Source of the DNA: Bryoerythrophyllum caledonicum
Lineage: Eukaryota > Streptophyta > Bryopsida > Pottiales > Pottiaceae
Assembly (NCBI GenBank): GCA_963971425.1
Contig: OZ020518.1
Span: 511,001 to 575,000, forward strand
Length of the DNA stretch: 64,000 bases
Direction of reading: 5' to 3'
The notes under the pieces were generated by a model. The model saw only the letters and a program-made list of their open reading frames with translations. It was not told the DNA's origin and did not search any database. The translations under genes and the position numbers were made by a program. Positions 1 to 10,712 of this stretch are shown here, in pieces; within the stretch, counting starts at the first letter, position 1, and each line of letters starts with the position of its first letter.

Positions 1-311
1 ACTCAGCACAACGAGGATTGGGGTACTGTAGTTAGTTGCATGGTTCTACTGCAGTTATGTAGATCTCACTCACGATGGTTTTCGAGGCCGCATAATCTCA
101 GTGTAAAGGAAGCATGTCGGAAATTGGGCGTGGAGGCCTTTTTGAAGCCAAAACGTGTGACAACGATATGGACACAGAGGATGCGGACGTGGGGACCAGA
201 GAGGGGTGTGAACCATAGGTTCTAAGTGAGGCGTTTGCGTAGGCGGCGGAGGCTCTACAAGGGACTCCGAAGCAAGCAGCTAAGCCGACATGTGGTGAGG
301 GGGTTCTGGTG

Positions 312-1829
312 ATGGAGTTTACGGGGGAGAAGAAGACAAGGTACGAAGCTCTTAGAGCGGCGGCCTTTGCTAAGATCGTAATCGGACATCTGCCGATTTC
401 AGGTAATGGGTTCAAAACGTTGGAGGATTGGGCAAAGACCCATTTACACGAATTGTTGCTAGGAGTATTTCAATTGGGGAACAACTTCTTTGAAGCAAGT
501 TTCAGCACGGAGGAAGGAGTTCAGCAGGCGCTCACGGAAACCCTATTTTTCGTAGGGAGGGAGGTGACGATCTTGCCATGGGATGCAGATTTTTCCCCGG
601 AAAAAGAAGAGACCTTTGCACAGATCCAATTCCCAATTGGAATGCAGATTCTTGGGCTTCCTGCGTGGCTTCGGAATGAGGAGGGACTCAGGCTAATAGG
701 AGAGGATCTGGGGACAATATTGTCGATAGATTTGTTGGACTCTTACAGAGGGAAGACAGCGGGACCGAAAATCAGAATCTTGGTCAAGGAAGTGGAAAAG
801 CGTTCGATTGTCATCCACCTTCCGGGCAAGAGAAGTGGAGCATTTACAGAACACAAGGTCATCTATTCTGGAAGACCAGATCAGTGCCTCAGAGGTAAGG
901 CAACCGGACACTTGGTTAAACAATGCACTCAAAAGAAGAGGAAGGCAGGTGGGCGTCAGGTGCGGAAGAATGATGAGGTGGGGACAGGGAGGACATTTCA
1001 GGAAAGGGATGAAGGGAGGAGGAACAAATCACATCAATACCAGGAAACAGTTTCCACAAGGAAACATCGGGAACAATGGGTCCCACGTCAAGGAGAGCAT
1101 GGGCGGAAGACACATCATTCGGACACAGGAGCACACAAAGTAGGAGAGAGCAGTCAAGAAATAGAAAGAGACAAGGCTACTTCAGCGAGGCGGAAGAAGG
1201 AGTACCAACTTGTAATTAACAAGAATATCAATTTAGCGAAGAAGGTGCAAAAAGAGTTAGCGGCCCTAGTTTGGCAGAAGGATCTTAACAACTTACCACG
1301 ATCACAGGTTGTGGAGGAACGGTCCGGCAAGGGGTCACTGGAACCCTCTTCTAAGGACAGAGCATGGTCCAAGCACGCCACCTCTTCTAAGGGACATGTG
1401 GAAAAACATGCCCTTAAAACAGGGAGTATACTACATCAAGTAGAGACACTGAATGCTCAAGGTACGAAGGATTTTCCGACTCACCAACAGGGGACGAAGG
1501 GGAAAATCCCTCTGATGTCTTACGCGGAGATTACCAAGAGTAATCCGTATATTCTATCCCACGAGGCTAGGAGGAAATCCGATGAAGTCAAAAGTCACGA
1601 TGGGGTGGGACCCATGAAAGAGAAAGAGAGGGAGGACAGGACGGATACTCAGGGCGGAATAGAACGTTCTCAACCAGCAATCAAAGGGGGAAAACCCCAA
1701 GGACAGGACGACAAGAAGTCCCCCAATAAAGGCAGTGCGGAGGGGGAGAAGGTGCTTCGAGATGCAGAGGACAAGGTTAGTGAGAGAAGGGATTCCCATA
1801 CACAGGTGCAGGAGGTTGTGAGGGCATGA
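312..1829 (+). pseudogene. LINE ORF1 (gag-like, DUF4283-type) remnant
   Basis: This frame of about 505 codons opens at an ATG at 312 (the preceding in-frame codon is GTG). Its first 200 residues resemble the nucleic-acid-binding ORF1 protein of plant LINEs, with a segment like the DUF4283 fold (IQFPIGMQILGLPAWLRNEE, then LLDSYRGK). A zinc knuckle of CX2CX4HX4C type follows near residue 195 as QCLRGKATGHLVKQC; the second cysteine appears replaced by glycine, which should abolish zinc binding. The rest is Lys/Glu/Ser-rich and disordered, as usual for ORF1 tails. It belongs to the LINE and is not a host gene. Confidence 0.6.
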
Positions 1830-2990
1830 GTGACAACTGCGGAGAAGGGCTCATCACCTAAACCCCAAATGAGTGTGACTCCGAGATCACCCCAACTCGT
1901 CAGCAAGTTGGCAAGCGGGAATACACGTCTTAAGAAGGAGAGCTTAATGTCTTTTGGTCCGAAGAGGTTCTCCTTGTTACCACAGATGATACCTGCATCA
2001 CACTCGGTGGCAGAAAGGGAGAAGATCAAAGGAGTTTTAGCAGTCTCAACTGTGGAAGGGACCAAGACAGGAGGGGATTTGTCCTCGGAGAAATCAGCAC
2101 AGGAGGTTATTCCAAAGACACCGCCGTACCTGCGCAATGACGAGGTTCCAGGTATGGAGACACAAGAGTGGCCGAATTCCTCGTTCAGTCAAGAAATGCT
2201 GGAAAAAAACAAATTTGTGTGGTAGACGGAGGGTAAATTCTTCTGGCCCATGCCAAAGGTCCTTCAGCCGATGGTTCCGGAGGAGCGGGATATTGCAAAG
2301 CGAAGGGGATACATGACATCAACCCTGCCGCTTAACTTTTTCAAGGCAGCAGGGATGGTTCATCCCGAGGGAAACTTGAATCTCCAAATGAGGATCTTCC
2401 CAGTGCTCACGACATCTATGCCTAAGACGACGGGTCAACTGGACACAAACTTTTACATTCTTCAGAAGAAGGGACCGCTTGGTGATGCGTCCAACAAAGC
2501 TGCGGCTTTTAAGCAGCTTCGGATTCTTCAAGGTAGCTAGGGGAGACAGGGACGCAGTTGAGGTTCTCACACATATTACTAACGAGGGAGCAGTGGCGTT
2601 GCGGGAGATTCTGGTAAACGCACGCTCGAAACCAACCCCGCTCAAACATTGAGATGAGGCGAACTGGAGGTACCATCGGATTAGTGACGGGAGGGAAGTG
2701 GCTCACTGCGTAATGCTCGGCTTTATCCCTACCCAGATCAAGGAGGTAACACTTTCATGCCCGGGGAACTTTACTTGGACGAAGCTGGACAATGAATACA
2801 TTTCATCACTTTCTTCAAACCCGGAGCTAGGGCAGGTAGTACTTATGAAGGGGTCTCCGGAAGCTAACATTAGATCGGTGGTCGGGGATTTGATCTATCC
2901 TAAGGATAGCTCCCCACCACCACGGCCTTTGAAGGTGCCAAAGTCTCAGGAACGTGTGTCCCCGAGAGTTGCTTTCGTCAGCATAGAAGG
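1830..2990 (+). pseudogene. Broken ORF1 tail / ORF1-ORF2 junction of the LINE
   Basis: Three short open pieces in different frames (about 1830-2225, 2250-2540 and 2698-2994) fill the space between the gag-like frame and the endonuclease. The first is Ser/Pro/Lys-rich like the ORF1 tail. The last ends four bases into the ATG of the endonuclease frame. I see no recognisable catalytic motif. The frame changes and stops indicate decay of what was probably the ORF1 C-terminus and inter-ORF region. Confidence 0.4.
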
Positions 2991-3908
2991 ATGACAGTAC
3001 AAAAATTAGTAGTAGCATCCTTTAATGTCAGGGCCCTAGGGCAAGGCATTAGTGGAGTGCGGAAGAGGTGCGAGCTGAAGAATTTCTTTGCCCGTGCTAA
3101 TCCTCAGCCAACGGTGATCTTGTTACAAGAGCACCATTTCGGGGAAATGGACTGCATAAAGTTGACGAAGCAGATGGACTTCAAATGCGGCTTCAGTATG
3201 TGGAATGTGGCAAACTTCTCGGCGGTAGGAGGACATTTTAAGGGAGGCACATGTATCCTACTAGGGAGACAACTAGCACATTGCGTGGTAGACTCAGGAG
3301 TAGTGGTGGAGAGCCGCGTTCAGTATGTGCTGCTTGAAGTGGATGGAGTACGATTTGGAGTTCTCAACGTTTATGCACCAAATCACACAGGAGGGAGAGC
3401 TCAACTCTGGAATCACCTAGCGTCACATCCCTTTCCGATGGCAAATTGGATTGTGGCTGGGGATTTTAATATGGTGGAGTTCAAGGAGGATTGAAGTTCT
3501 AATTACTTCAAACAGTCTATGGGAGAGAGGGAGCAGTATACGTGGGCAAATTTTGCACTCTTGTTAGGAGTAGAGGATGTTTTTCTGACATGGAGCTTTA
3601 GAATACTAAGTAAGAAGAGGGACACTTGGACGCGGCGTAAGCCGAAACCCTTATGGTCTCGGATAGACAGGTTCTACGCCAATACAGTTTTACAGGAATT
3701 AGGAGGGAGATGCGGAGTGTGGCTAGCGATGCTCTACCTTTCGGATCACTCTCCCATATTCTTGCAGGTTTACCTTAAACCTTTCTTCAGAGCTCCTAAG
3801 GTGGTCCACCTCAACCGAGCACTGCTCAAGCAGGAGGATACGAGATTACATTTGGTGCAGGCTTGGCAGAGTGGGGTGGACAGGACATCTTCCCAGGTTT
3901 TGAGGTGA
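2991..3908 (+). pseudogene. LINE ORF2 endonuclease domain, split by a stop
   Basis: Apurinic-type endonuclease of the exonuclease-endonuclease-phosphatase fold, which nicks target DNA to prime reverse transcription. The first piece (2991-3494, ATG start) shows the expected order: an Asn in ASFNVRALG near residue 13, the catalytic Glu in LLQEHHF, and GDFNMVEF close to its end. A TGA at 3492-3494 interrupts the domain. The second piece (3519-3908) carries the remaining motifs, SRIDRFYAN and the terminal SDHSP containing the catalytic Asp-His pair. All catalytic motifs are visible but are no longer in one frame. Confidence 0.7.
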
Positions 3909-4092
3909 ACAGTGCACCCAAGGACTAGTTGCGCTGGGGAAGAAAGTGTCAGCTATCTCGAGGTTCAGGATTAAGGAAGGGCGGAGGCGATAGAAGGAGC
4001 AATTCGAGGGAGTACGTGAAGCGGAGGAAAGGCTACGTGTTGACTAGGAGGACCATGAAGCTTGGGATCAACTGAACTCTGCCCAATAGATT

Positions 4093-5335
4093 TTGGAGGC
4101 GGTTAGGATGGAGAAAATGGAGTGGAAGAAGATGAAATATGGAGCTACGTGGGCGAGGTTTGGGGACAAATGTACGACGGAATTTTTTAGCTTCCACAAT
4201 TCCCACAAACCGAAGACGAGGATCAGGGAACTAATGGACGAAGGTCGTTCACTCAGAACCCAGGAGGAGATACTCAACTTCGCTCAGGGGTACTACAAGC
4301 AGCTCTACAGACAGGACCCCTTATTGGAGGGATGTGTCAGGGCGAAGGAGATCTGTTTACGCAGCGTCAAGCGTGTGGTTACCACAGAGCAGAACGCTCT
4401 CCTACTTAAACCGTTCTCCAACGAGGAATTAGAAGAGGCTGTTAAAACGCTCCCTAGCTTCAAGGCGGCAGGAGTAGATGGCATTCCTTCGGAAGTTCTG
4501 AAGGAATGTTGGGATGAGTTAGGGGAGAAGTTTCTAGAGCAGATGGAGGGTGCCCTGGCTGCAGGAGAGCTCCATCATAGCCTCAACACGGGGCTCCAAT
4601 CGTTGGTGTCCAAAGGAGGATCGCAATCACAGATGTCCAACTTTTGGCCGATTTCAGTTTTGCAATCGTCATACAAGACTATGGCAAAAGCTATGGCACT
4701 CAGGATGCAGAACTTTCTCCTAAGGTGGATCAAGACCTCTCAAACAGGCTTTGTGCAAAATCGGTGCATTCTTGATAATGTATTCATGGCTTATGAAGCT
4801 ATGGAATATGCTGAAAAAACAAACCAAGACCTCATCATCCTCATGATTGACTTCGAAAAAACGTACGACATAGTGAATGGGAAATTCCTCCAGGAAACGA
4901 TGACGAGGATGGGTTTTTCACAGGAATGGGTACTACAGACAGGGGCGTTTTATGAAGGAGCCCGTACATTGGTGCTTGTCAACGGCCAAAGGAGCGAGGA
5001 ATTTCGGATGGAAAGGGGGTTCGGCAGGGCTGTCCTATGGCACCTACTTCTACATGTTTGTTCAGGACGTACTTGGGCTGATGCTAAGCGATCTGACGTG
5101 CGGGATAGAAGGACTGACTCTCCCTAACCAGTCGAAGCTGCACGAAGCTTTCTTCGTTGATGACTCAACGATATACTTGTTAGGCTCTAAGGAAAATCTA
5201 GAGAGGGCGTTTAAGGTGCTCGACTTATTCTGCGAGGTTGCAGGAGCGAAGGTGAACATGTCCAAGTCGCTTGCTATCTGTGCATCGGAGAGTTCCAGGG
5301 ATTGGGAGTTCGGTGAAGAAAGAGGTCTTAGGTAG
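4093..5335 (+). pseudogene. LINE ORF2 reverse transcriptase domain, frameshifted
   Basis: Reverse transcriptase of non-LTR type. The first frame (4093-5127) contains FKAAGVDGIPSEVLKE, the block QTGFVQNRCILDNV, and the first catalytic Asp in LMIDFEKTYD. Near 5010-5035 the expected RQGCP motif lies in another frame, so at least one indel is present. The frame then resumes in the 4952-5335 piece with MFVQDVLGLML and the active-site box FVDD, a variant of the usual YADD. The domain order matches plant L1 elements. The frame changes and missing linkers show that the enzyme is not made. Confidence 0.75.
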
Positions 5336-5416
5336 TTGGAACCAGGAACAACAACCATGAACCTTGGATTCCCGGTGGGGTTCAACATGCACTAGCGCGA
5401 GAAAAATAACAAGATA

Positions 5417-7844
5417 ATGCAACAAGTGCGATCCAAGTTATCGATGTGGTCTAAGAAACCACTATCAATGGCAGCCCGCATTCTAGTCTGCAATCATGTA
5501 GTTTTAGCTTCAATATGGTATGTAGCTAGTGGAGTAGATGTGGATAGAGGTATTTTTAACAAGGCGCGAGCGCTAGTTAGAAACTATGTATGGTCAGGGG
5601 ATCCTTCTAAGAAGGCTAGGGCCAGCGTAGCGTAGAATTCGGCGGTACTTCCCATGGCGCTGGGAGGGATCAAAATTTTTGACCCTGCGGCACAGGCCTC
5701 AGCCCTGTTTGCCAAAATGGTGGTGAGGGGGTTGTCCCAAGGGCCGGAACCGTGGAAGAAATTGCTCCAGCATAGGGTACGGAGGTTGCAGATGAAAGCC
5801 GGCGGAGTCTGGGCTTCCACCCCGGAATGGCTGCTTTCAACGAAGGTGGTTGCTAACCAGGGATCTCCCCTATGGCGAGGTATATGGACTGCATGGATAC
5901 AAGTTAGACTTGGAGTATCAAGGAAACCATCATCCAACAGGGCTGAAATTTTGAGACAGCCAATTTTCATGAATTCGGCAGTGAAGAATATCCAAGGGTA
6001 GTGTTGAGGAGAGACAAAGACCGGGATTCTTCGCAGGTGGTCGTAGAAGGGGATTACGAGGGTGAAGCATCTGTGGAGTCAAGAAGAGGTTAGGTGGGTG
6101 GCTCCAGTGGAGCTATACAGACTTACAAGTTCCCGCAATGTTCTTGTTTTACGTGAGGAAATCATTTCGTCCCTACCCTAGGATCCGTCGCAACACGAAG
6201 CGATCAAGGAGAAAGAATGGTGGACGTCGATAGTTCACTTGCTGGGTTTGCCTCAGGATTTTTTCCAGGTAGTAAGATTACGGGGGAAGGGATTATTTTT
6301 GTTGATGTCTATCAACGCCAGTCGAATTCTGACGAGCTGGTCCTGGTAACGAGAGAGGCACCGATCCCGTTGACAGTCTGGCCGCTGACCAGGGCTCGAA
6401 CTCTTCTCAAAAGCCCGGAGGATGGATTCATTTCCTTTAATCCACCAGAGCCCATTCCGGGAGGCTGGCAACTATTTACTTTTGATCAGGGACAGGTGGA
6501 AGAACTACAGCTCGACCTCAAGGAGTGGGAATGGGATCCGGCGGGGCATATCAAGGCTCGACATTTCTTCTCGTACACGACGAAGAAGGATTACAAGATT
6601 TTGAACTCTCTACAGGGTAAGTCTCTCAAACACACAATCTTAATGTAGGAGCGGGGATATTCAGGGATTCAAATCAAGACATTCTACGGGGATCTCTGGG
6701 ACCTATGGACACCGCGCAAGGTGTCGACAATGAATTGGCTGACGTGCCAAGGAGGCTTGCCCTTGGCAGCATGGCAAAAAGACAAGAAGATGCCAGGGTA
6801 GGACGAGATCTATAATCTCTACAACCTTAGAGCCTTTGAAACTCCAGAGTACACATTCTTCATGTGCCCGGCGGTTGAAGGGGTGTGGGATAAAGTTCGC
6901 CGTATGAGGCTGTTAGCTGGACTGCAACCTCGCCTGGTTACTTGGTGGGAAGTGCTCACCGGTGTGTTTGAGTGTCCGGGTGGGCCAGTGGTCTCAGACC
7001 CTAAAAGAAAACCATCGAACGTGCTAAGGTATTGCCTTATTTGGCAATTATGGTGCCAGAAGTGTGCTTTCGACTTAAGAGGTGGAGAATTTCATGTTGG
7101 GGTGGCGCTCTTCAAGGCCTGGCAGCAGACGATGCAAGCTGGAATGGGGGCCTGGCAGGAGCTAAATCATTTCTCAGGTCGGAAGGTTAAATCATCAAAC
7201 CAACAGAAGAAAGAGGCTGAATTTAGAGCGGCGTGGTCTCAAGGCGGAGTGTTCTGTTTGTGGGATGGGTCTCTCAAATGGAACATAGTGCGCACAGGGA
7301 GTTCCCCTGCGATCTTGCCCTGAGATACAGGCAGTTCAGATCCTACCTTTCTCAGCCCTCGGTTCAAGGACCGAATTCGTAGCTGGGCGGTGAGGAGCAC
7401 AGGGTTCGGAGTGGACAGGTGTGGCCGGATGGTGAGCGAGAGGAGGAAGCTGAGCGGCTTGTTGGCGAAATCATGGATGGTATTATTTGGGACTTGGAGC
7501 GAGATGAGGCGGAAGGGGATGGCCCTTCCGGGGTGGAAGGTGGCTCGTCGGAGGTCTCTTGTGATCTCCCTGATTCCCTGCAGTCTGAGGAAGACTTGTG
7601 TAGTCATGCCAACTTTTGGACAGGCTCTAGAGAGGACTTTGATAATGGAACGCTTGTGGCGCGTTTTTGTACTTTGTTTTTCGTTGCGCTGGAGCAGGAG
7701 GGACTGCTCCTGTCTTCGCGGATGAGGCTCGATGAGCGTGAAGATGGTAGTCGGCCTGTTAGCAGTGGTGGGACTTCGGGTGTTCAGGCTGGGCAGTTAG
7801 TCCGATGCTCCGTAACCCTTCTCTTCGTCCTAGGAGGACTCTGA
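5417..7844 (+). pseudogene. LINE ORF2 C-terminal region, fragmented
   Basis: Several short pieces in changing frames continue ORF2 after the reverse transcriptase. At 5417-5635 and 5654-6001 there are sequences typical of the thumb/connection region of plant LINEs (KPLSMAARILVCNHVVLAS; then MALGGIKIFDP). At 6217-6648, 6862-7323 and 7419-7844 lie pieces resembling the RVT zinc-binding region and tail (HFFSYTTKKDYKILNSL; RYCLIWQLWCQKCAFDLRGG). The frame breaks show decay. No RNase H catalytic set could be recognised. Confidence 0.5.
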
Positions 7845-8167
7845 TGCGTTGTCATTGGATCTATTTCCATTGGAGGGGGTTTTTCCCTTGGAACCTGATT
7901 AGTTCTTATTTGTTGTCCTTGGATTTGATCTCTATCCTTGTGTTTGTTTTCTTTCCTTGGACGTGTTTCGGGGTTTCCTTCCCTATGGTCGTCTTGTGAC
8001 GTTCTTTCCCGCCTTGTGGGTGTTTCCTGAGGCTTCGGGCCGGTCTTCTTGTCGACGTTTTGTCGCGATGTTTACTGGTCCTTTTTTAATTTCCCGTATA
8101 GGGTTTTCAAGCTGAATTGAGACCCAAAGCAGGCACAGAGATGAGTTGAGTTCGAACCTGGGTGGGA

Positions 8168-8283
8168 CCAAATATGGTGGGAGTACCAACTATGGTGGAG
8201 GACCGTATACATTGGGGGTACCATATACAGTGGGGGTTCGGTATACAATGGTGTGGGATTGAATATGGTGGTGTCGAGCTCAA
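8168..8283 (+). repeat. Degenerate 18-19-bp tandem repeat at the LINE 3' end
   Basis: About six imperfect units of the form (ac)catatacaatgggggt follow one another. Short tandem units are a common 3' tail of non-LTR elements, so this may be the true LINE terminus; the link is an inference. Confidence 0.5.
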
Positions 8284-8345
8284 TACTACTGTTTCATTTC
8301 ATTTGTTGTAACCAATCTTTTGCAATTTCATTGATTTTAATTGTG

Positions 8346-8830
8346 CCTTCAAAAATTTCTTATCAGATTTCTATAAAATTATTTTCATATGGATTTGAGA
8401 TATCATTTGTTTAAATCTTGCATTGAAACTTTGTGATACAAATTTTACATAATAACGATATAATTTTTTTCAAAAGATGCAAATGATATCATTTTGACAT
8501 ACAGAAAATATTAGACCCAAGAGCCCCTTGGAACAATATGATTTTCATATGCGAACGATATCATTCAAAGACCCTCAGATTTTTGTGATGTTCAAAAATT
8601 TCATATCAGATTTTTATAAAATTATTTTCATATGGATTTGAGATATCATTTGTTTAAATCTTGTATTGAAACTTTGTGATACAAATTTTATATAGTAACG
8701 ATATAATTTTTTTCAAAAGATTCAAACAATATCATTTCGACATACATAAAATATTAGACGCAAGGGCCCCTTGGAACGATATGATTTTCATATGCGAACA
8801 ATATCATTCAAAGACCCGGGTTTTTGTGAT
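8346..8830 (+). repeat. Two tandem copies of a ~245-bp AT-rich unit
   Basis: The block starting ttcaaaaatttcttatcaga near 8347 recurs as ttcaaaaatttcatatcaga near 8592, and similarity holds through gaacgatatcattcaaagac at the end of both copies. The copies differ by scattered substitutions, so the duplication is not recent. No coding content was recognised. Confidence 0.85.
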
Positions 8831-8876
8831 GTATCTTCACAAATTGAGATTCCCAAATCTTCAAAAGTCACGGGTT

Positions 8877-8957
8877 TCGATGCAGTGCCGGTTTTGGGGT
8901 TTCGATAAAGTGCCGGTTTTGGGGTTTTGATGCAGTGCCGGATTTGGGGTTTCGTCT
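8877..8957 (+). repeat. 27-bp tandem repeat, three copies
   Basis: The unit tttcgatgcagtgccggttt plus tggggtt occurs at about 8877, 8904 and 8931 with one to three changes per copy. It sits just upstream of a sharp rise in GC content at 9.0 kb. Confidence 0.85.
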
Positions 8958-9005
8958 CCAATTTTGTTATAAACAACGGCGCAGTGCATTCGCGAGCAAC
9001 ACTAC

Positions 9006-9982
9006 TTGATCTTATCTGAGTGCTCGTCGCGGCCGCGCTCGCTCTGTGCCCGCACCATCGCCATCGCCTTTCCGCCCTTTGCTGCCGCTGCATCCACTCT
9101 CCCCAGTGCGGCGCGCTTGGCTTGGCTGCAAGGGGGACTGCACGCAATGGGGTGCACCAGGGGCGCATCGAGCAGGACGCGGCCGTGAGCACAGTGACGC
9201 CTGCCCGCTATGCTAGCTCTTCAATCAATAAGAGCTCTGATGCTGTCTGCGGGCTAACCCCCTCTTATTTCAACAATGTGTCTCGTCTCGCATGTGATGT
9301 TTAGTCTTCGGATCGATTGACTGGTTTTTTTGTCTAAGCGATGTGGTTTTAGGGTTTGGTGCTCCAAACCCTATATTTGTGGATGTTTCTCCTTCTCATC
9401 GATTGGAGGATTTTCTGAAGTTTTTTTTGGGAGGATGAAGTGATTCTTTATCAGTTTTTGTGGTCTAGGGTTTGGAGCTAAAGCCCTAATTTCAATGGCG
9501 TGGTGTTTTTGTATTTTGGTTTGCTCGATGAGGAGTGGTATGAATGTGGTGCTATTGCGTGTTGGAGCAGAGTGAATGCGAGGGTTTGGTTCTCTAGTTT
9601 GTGTTGATTAGCATGTTTTGTCTTTAAAGGAAAGTGATGATATTTGCAGGTACTGCCTACAGGGCGTTAATGCCGGTATCATCGTGCCATCGCTGCTCAT
9701 GGCTGGCCTGCCATAGTCGCCGGACGGCGGTAGAGTGCTTTGATACTGGCGTCCTTTTGGGGAAATATCATTAGTTTATCTGATTCCTGGACTGTATCGC
9801 GGTGTCTTCGTTGTGAAAAATTTAGGCAGACATCCTCAATTCGTGGTTATGTTGTAAAATTAAAGCCGGAACAGAAAAGTGCAGCAGCCATGTCAGTCAC
9901 CCAGAATGAGCTTATCACTAACCTAAAAGTTGAAGGAACGACTCGGTGTGCATCTGGTAGTTTCATTGATCAAACTCTCTAA
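9006..9982 (+). other. Possible spliced transcription unit of unknown identity
   Basis: A GC-rich block (about 9010-9300) is followed by T-rich sequence with two TAGGGTTTGG motifs and then a good splice acceptor (gatatttgcag, ending near 9650) and a second open stretch to a stop at 9980-9982. This looks like exon-intron-exon of a plant gene. The open frames in the first block start with GTG or TTG, and its few ATGs give only very short peptides. The last frame reads KLKPEQKSAAAMSVTQNELI and is not recognised. It could be a small gene, a noncoding transcript or a relic. Confidence 0.25.
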
Positions 9983-10439
9983 AATGGACATTATCTGCTT
10001 ATCAATATAGACAATGGAGTTTCTCACTCGCTGAATTCATCGACTATCCGAGCATACATACTCATGAGAAATTGATCTTTGGGAATCACACGATGATCGG
10101 TATCAAATTAGTAAGTTACTAGGGTTGGTACCCGTCGTCCTGACGGGTAGAGTGGAGGGTGGTGTGTTAAATTTACGTTTGTATGTTTTGTATTTTAAAA
10201 CCTATAAGCTCAAATCGAATCTAAATCGAATCAAGTACATTCCCCGTTGTCATCAACTGACCGGGGCTATCCCAAGTGAAATGAACATGTGTAAATGCAA
10301 AAATAAAATGAACCCATTATACATGCATTATGTGCTATATATACCTACAAAGGATTCCTCCAAAGGGCACATATGGAGGATTCTTTCAAAGTTCACATTC
10401 AATTCGAAAGGCACATTTGATTCAAATGGCAATTCCAAA

Positions 10440-10492
10440 GGTCACGTGACCGGGAGCGGCGGACGGACAGACTGTCGCCTATTATATATAGA
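10440..10492 (+). promoter_or_regulatory. G-box palindrome and TATA box upstream of the PAP phosphatase gene
   Basis: A perfect 12-bp palindrome GGTCACGTGACC with the bZIP/bHLH G-box core CACGTG lies at 10440-10451. A TATA-like tattatatatag follows about 30 bases later, at 10480-10491. The ATG at 10713 is about 220 bp further on, leaving room for a leader. Spacing and orientation suit a core promoter for this gene. G-boxes bind light- and ABA-linked factors in plants; their use here is an inference. Confidence 0.5.
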
Positions 10493-10712
10493 GATTCTGA
10501 TTAACTTGCTGCCGGAACTCGCGTTGCACTGAAATTTGAACGACGATCCGAGAACAGTAGCATTCAGTTTGATACGAAGAGTCTGCTGCATTTGTATTAG
10601 GTTTTGAGCGGGAAGAGGCTGACGAGAGTAACATAGAGAATATCCGAAACCAGGTTATTGGAGATGTGTATGTGAGGAGAGAGTTTCGGTCACCACGGCG
10701 TCAGTAGCGGTC

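Larger units (their letters stand above)
1..8290 (+). mobile_element. Degenerate L1-type LINE retrotransposon, nearly full length
   Basis: A plant L1-like non-LTR element is recognisable by the order of its decayed parts: a gag-like ORF1 with a zinc-knuckle remnant (312-1829), an endonuclease (2991-3908), a reverse transcriptase (4093-5335) and a C-terminal region (5417-7844), all on the + strand. Every part carries stops or frameshifts, so the copy is dead. No LTRs, target-site duplication or poly(A) tail were found. The left end may lie outside the window, and the right end is placed at the short tandem repeats near 8.28 kb only because coding similarity stops before them. Element class is fairly sure; boundaries are not. 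Confidence 0.75.

Noticed and set aside
8140..8170. tRNA-like B-box (gagttcgaacctgggtgg)
   Set aside because: No matching A-box, acceptor stem or cloverleaf could be built around it.
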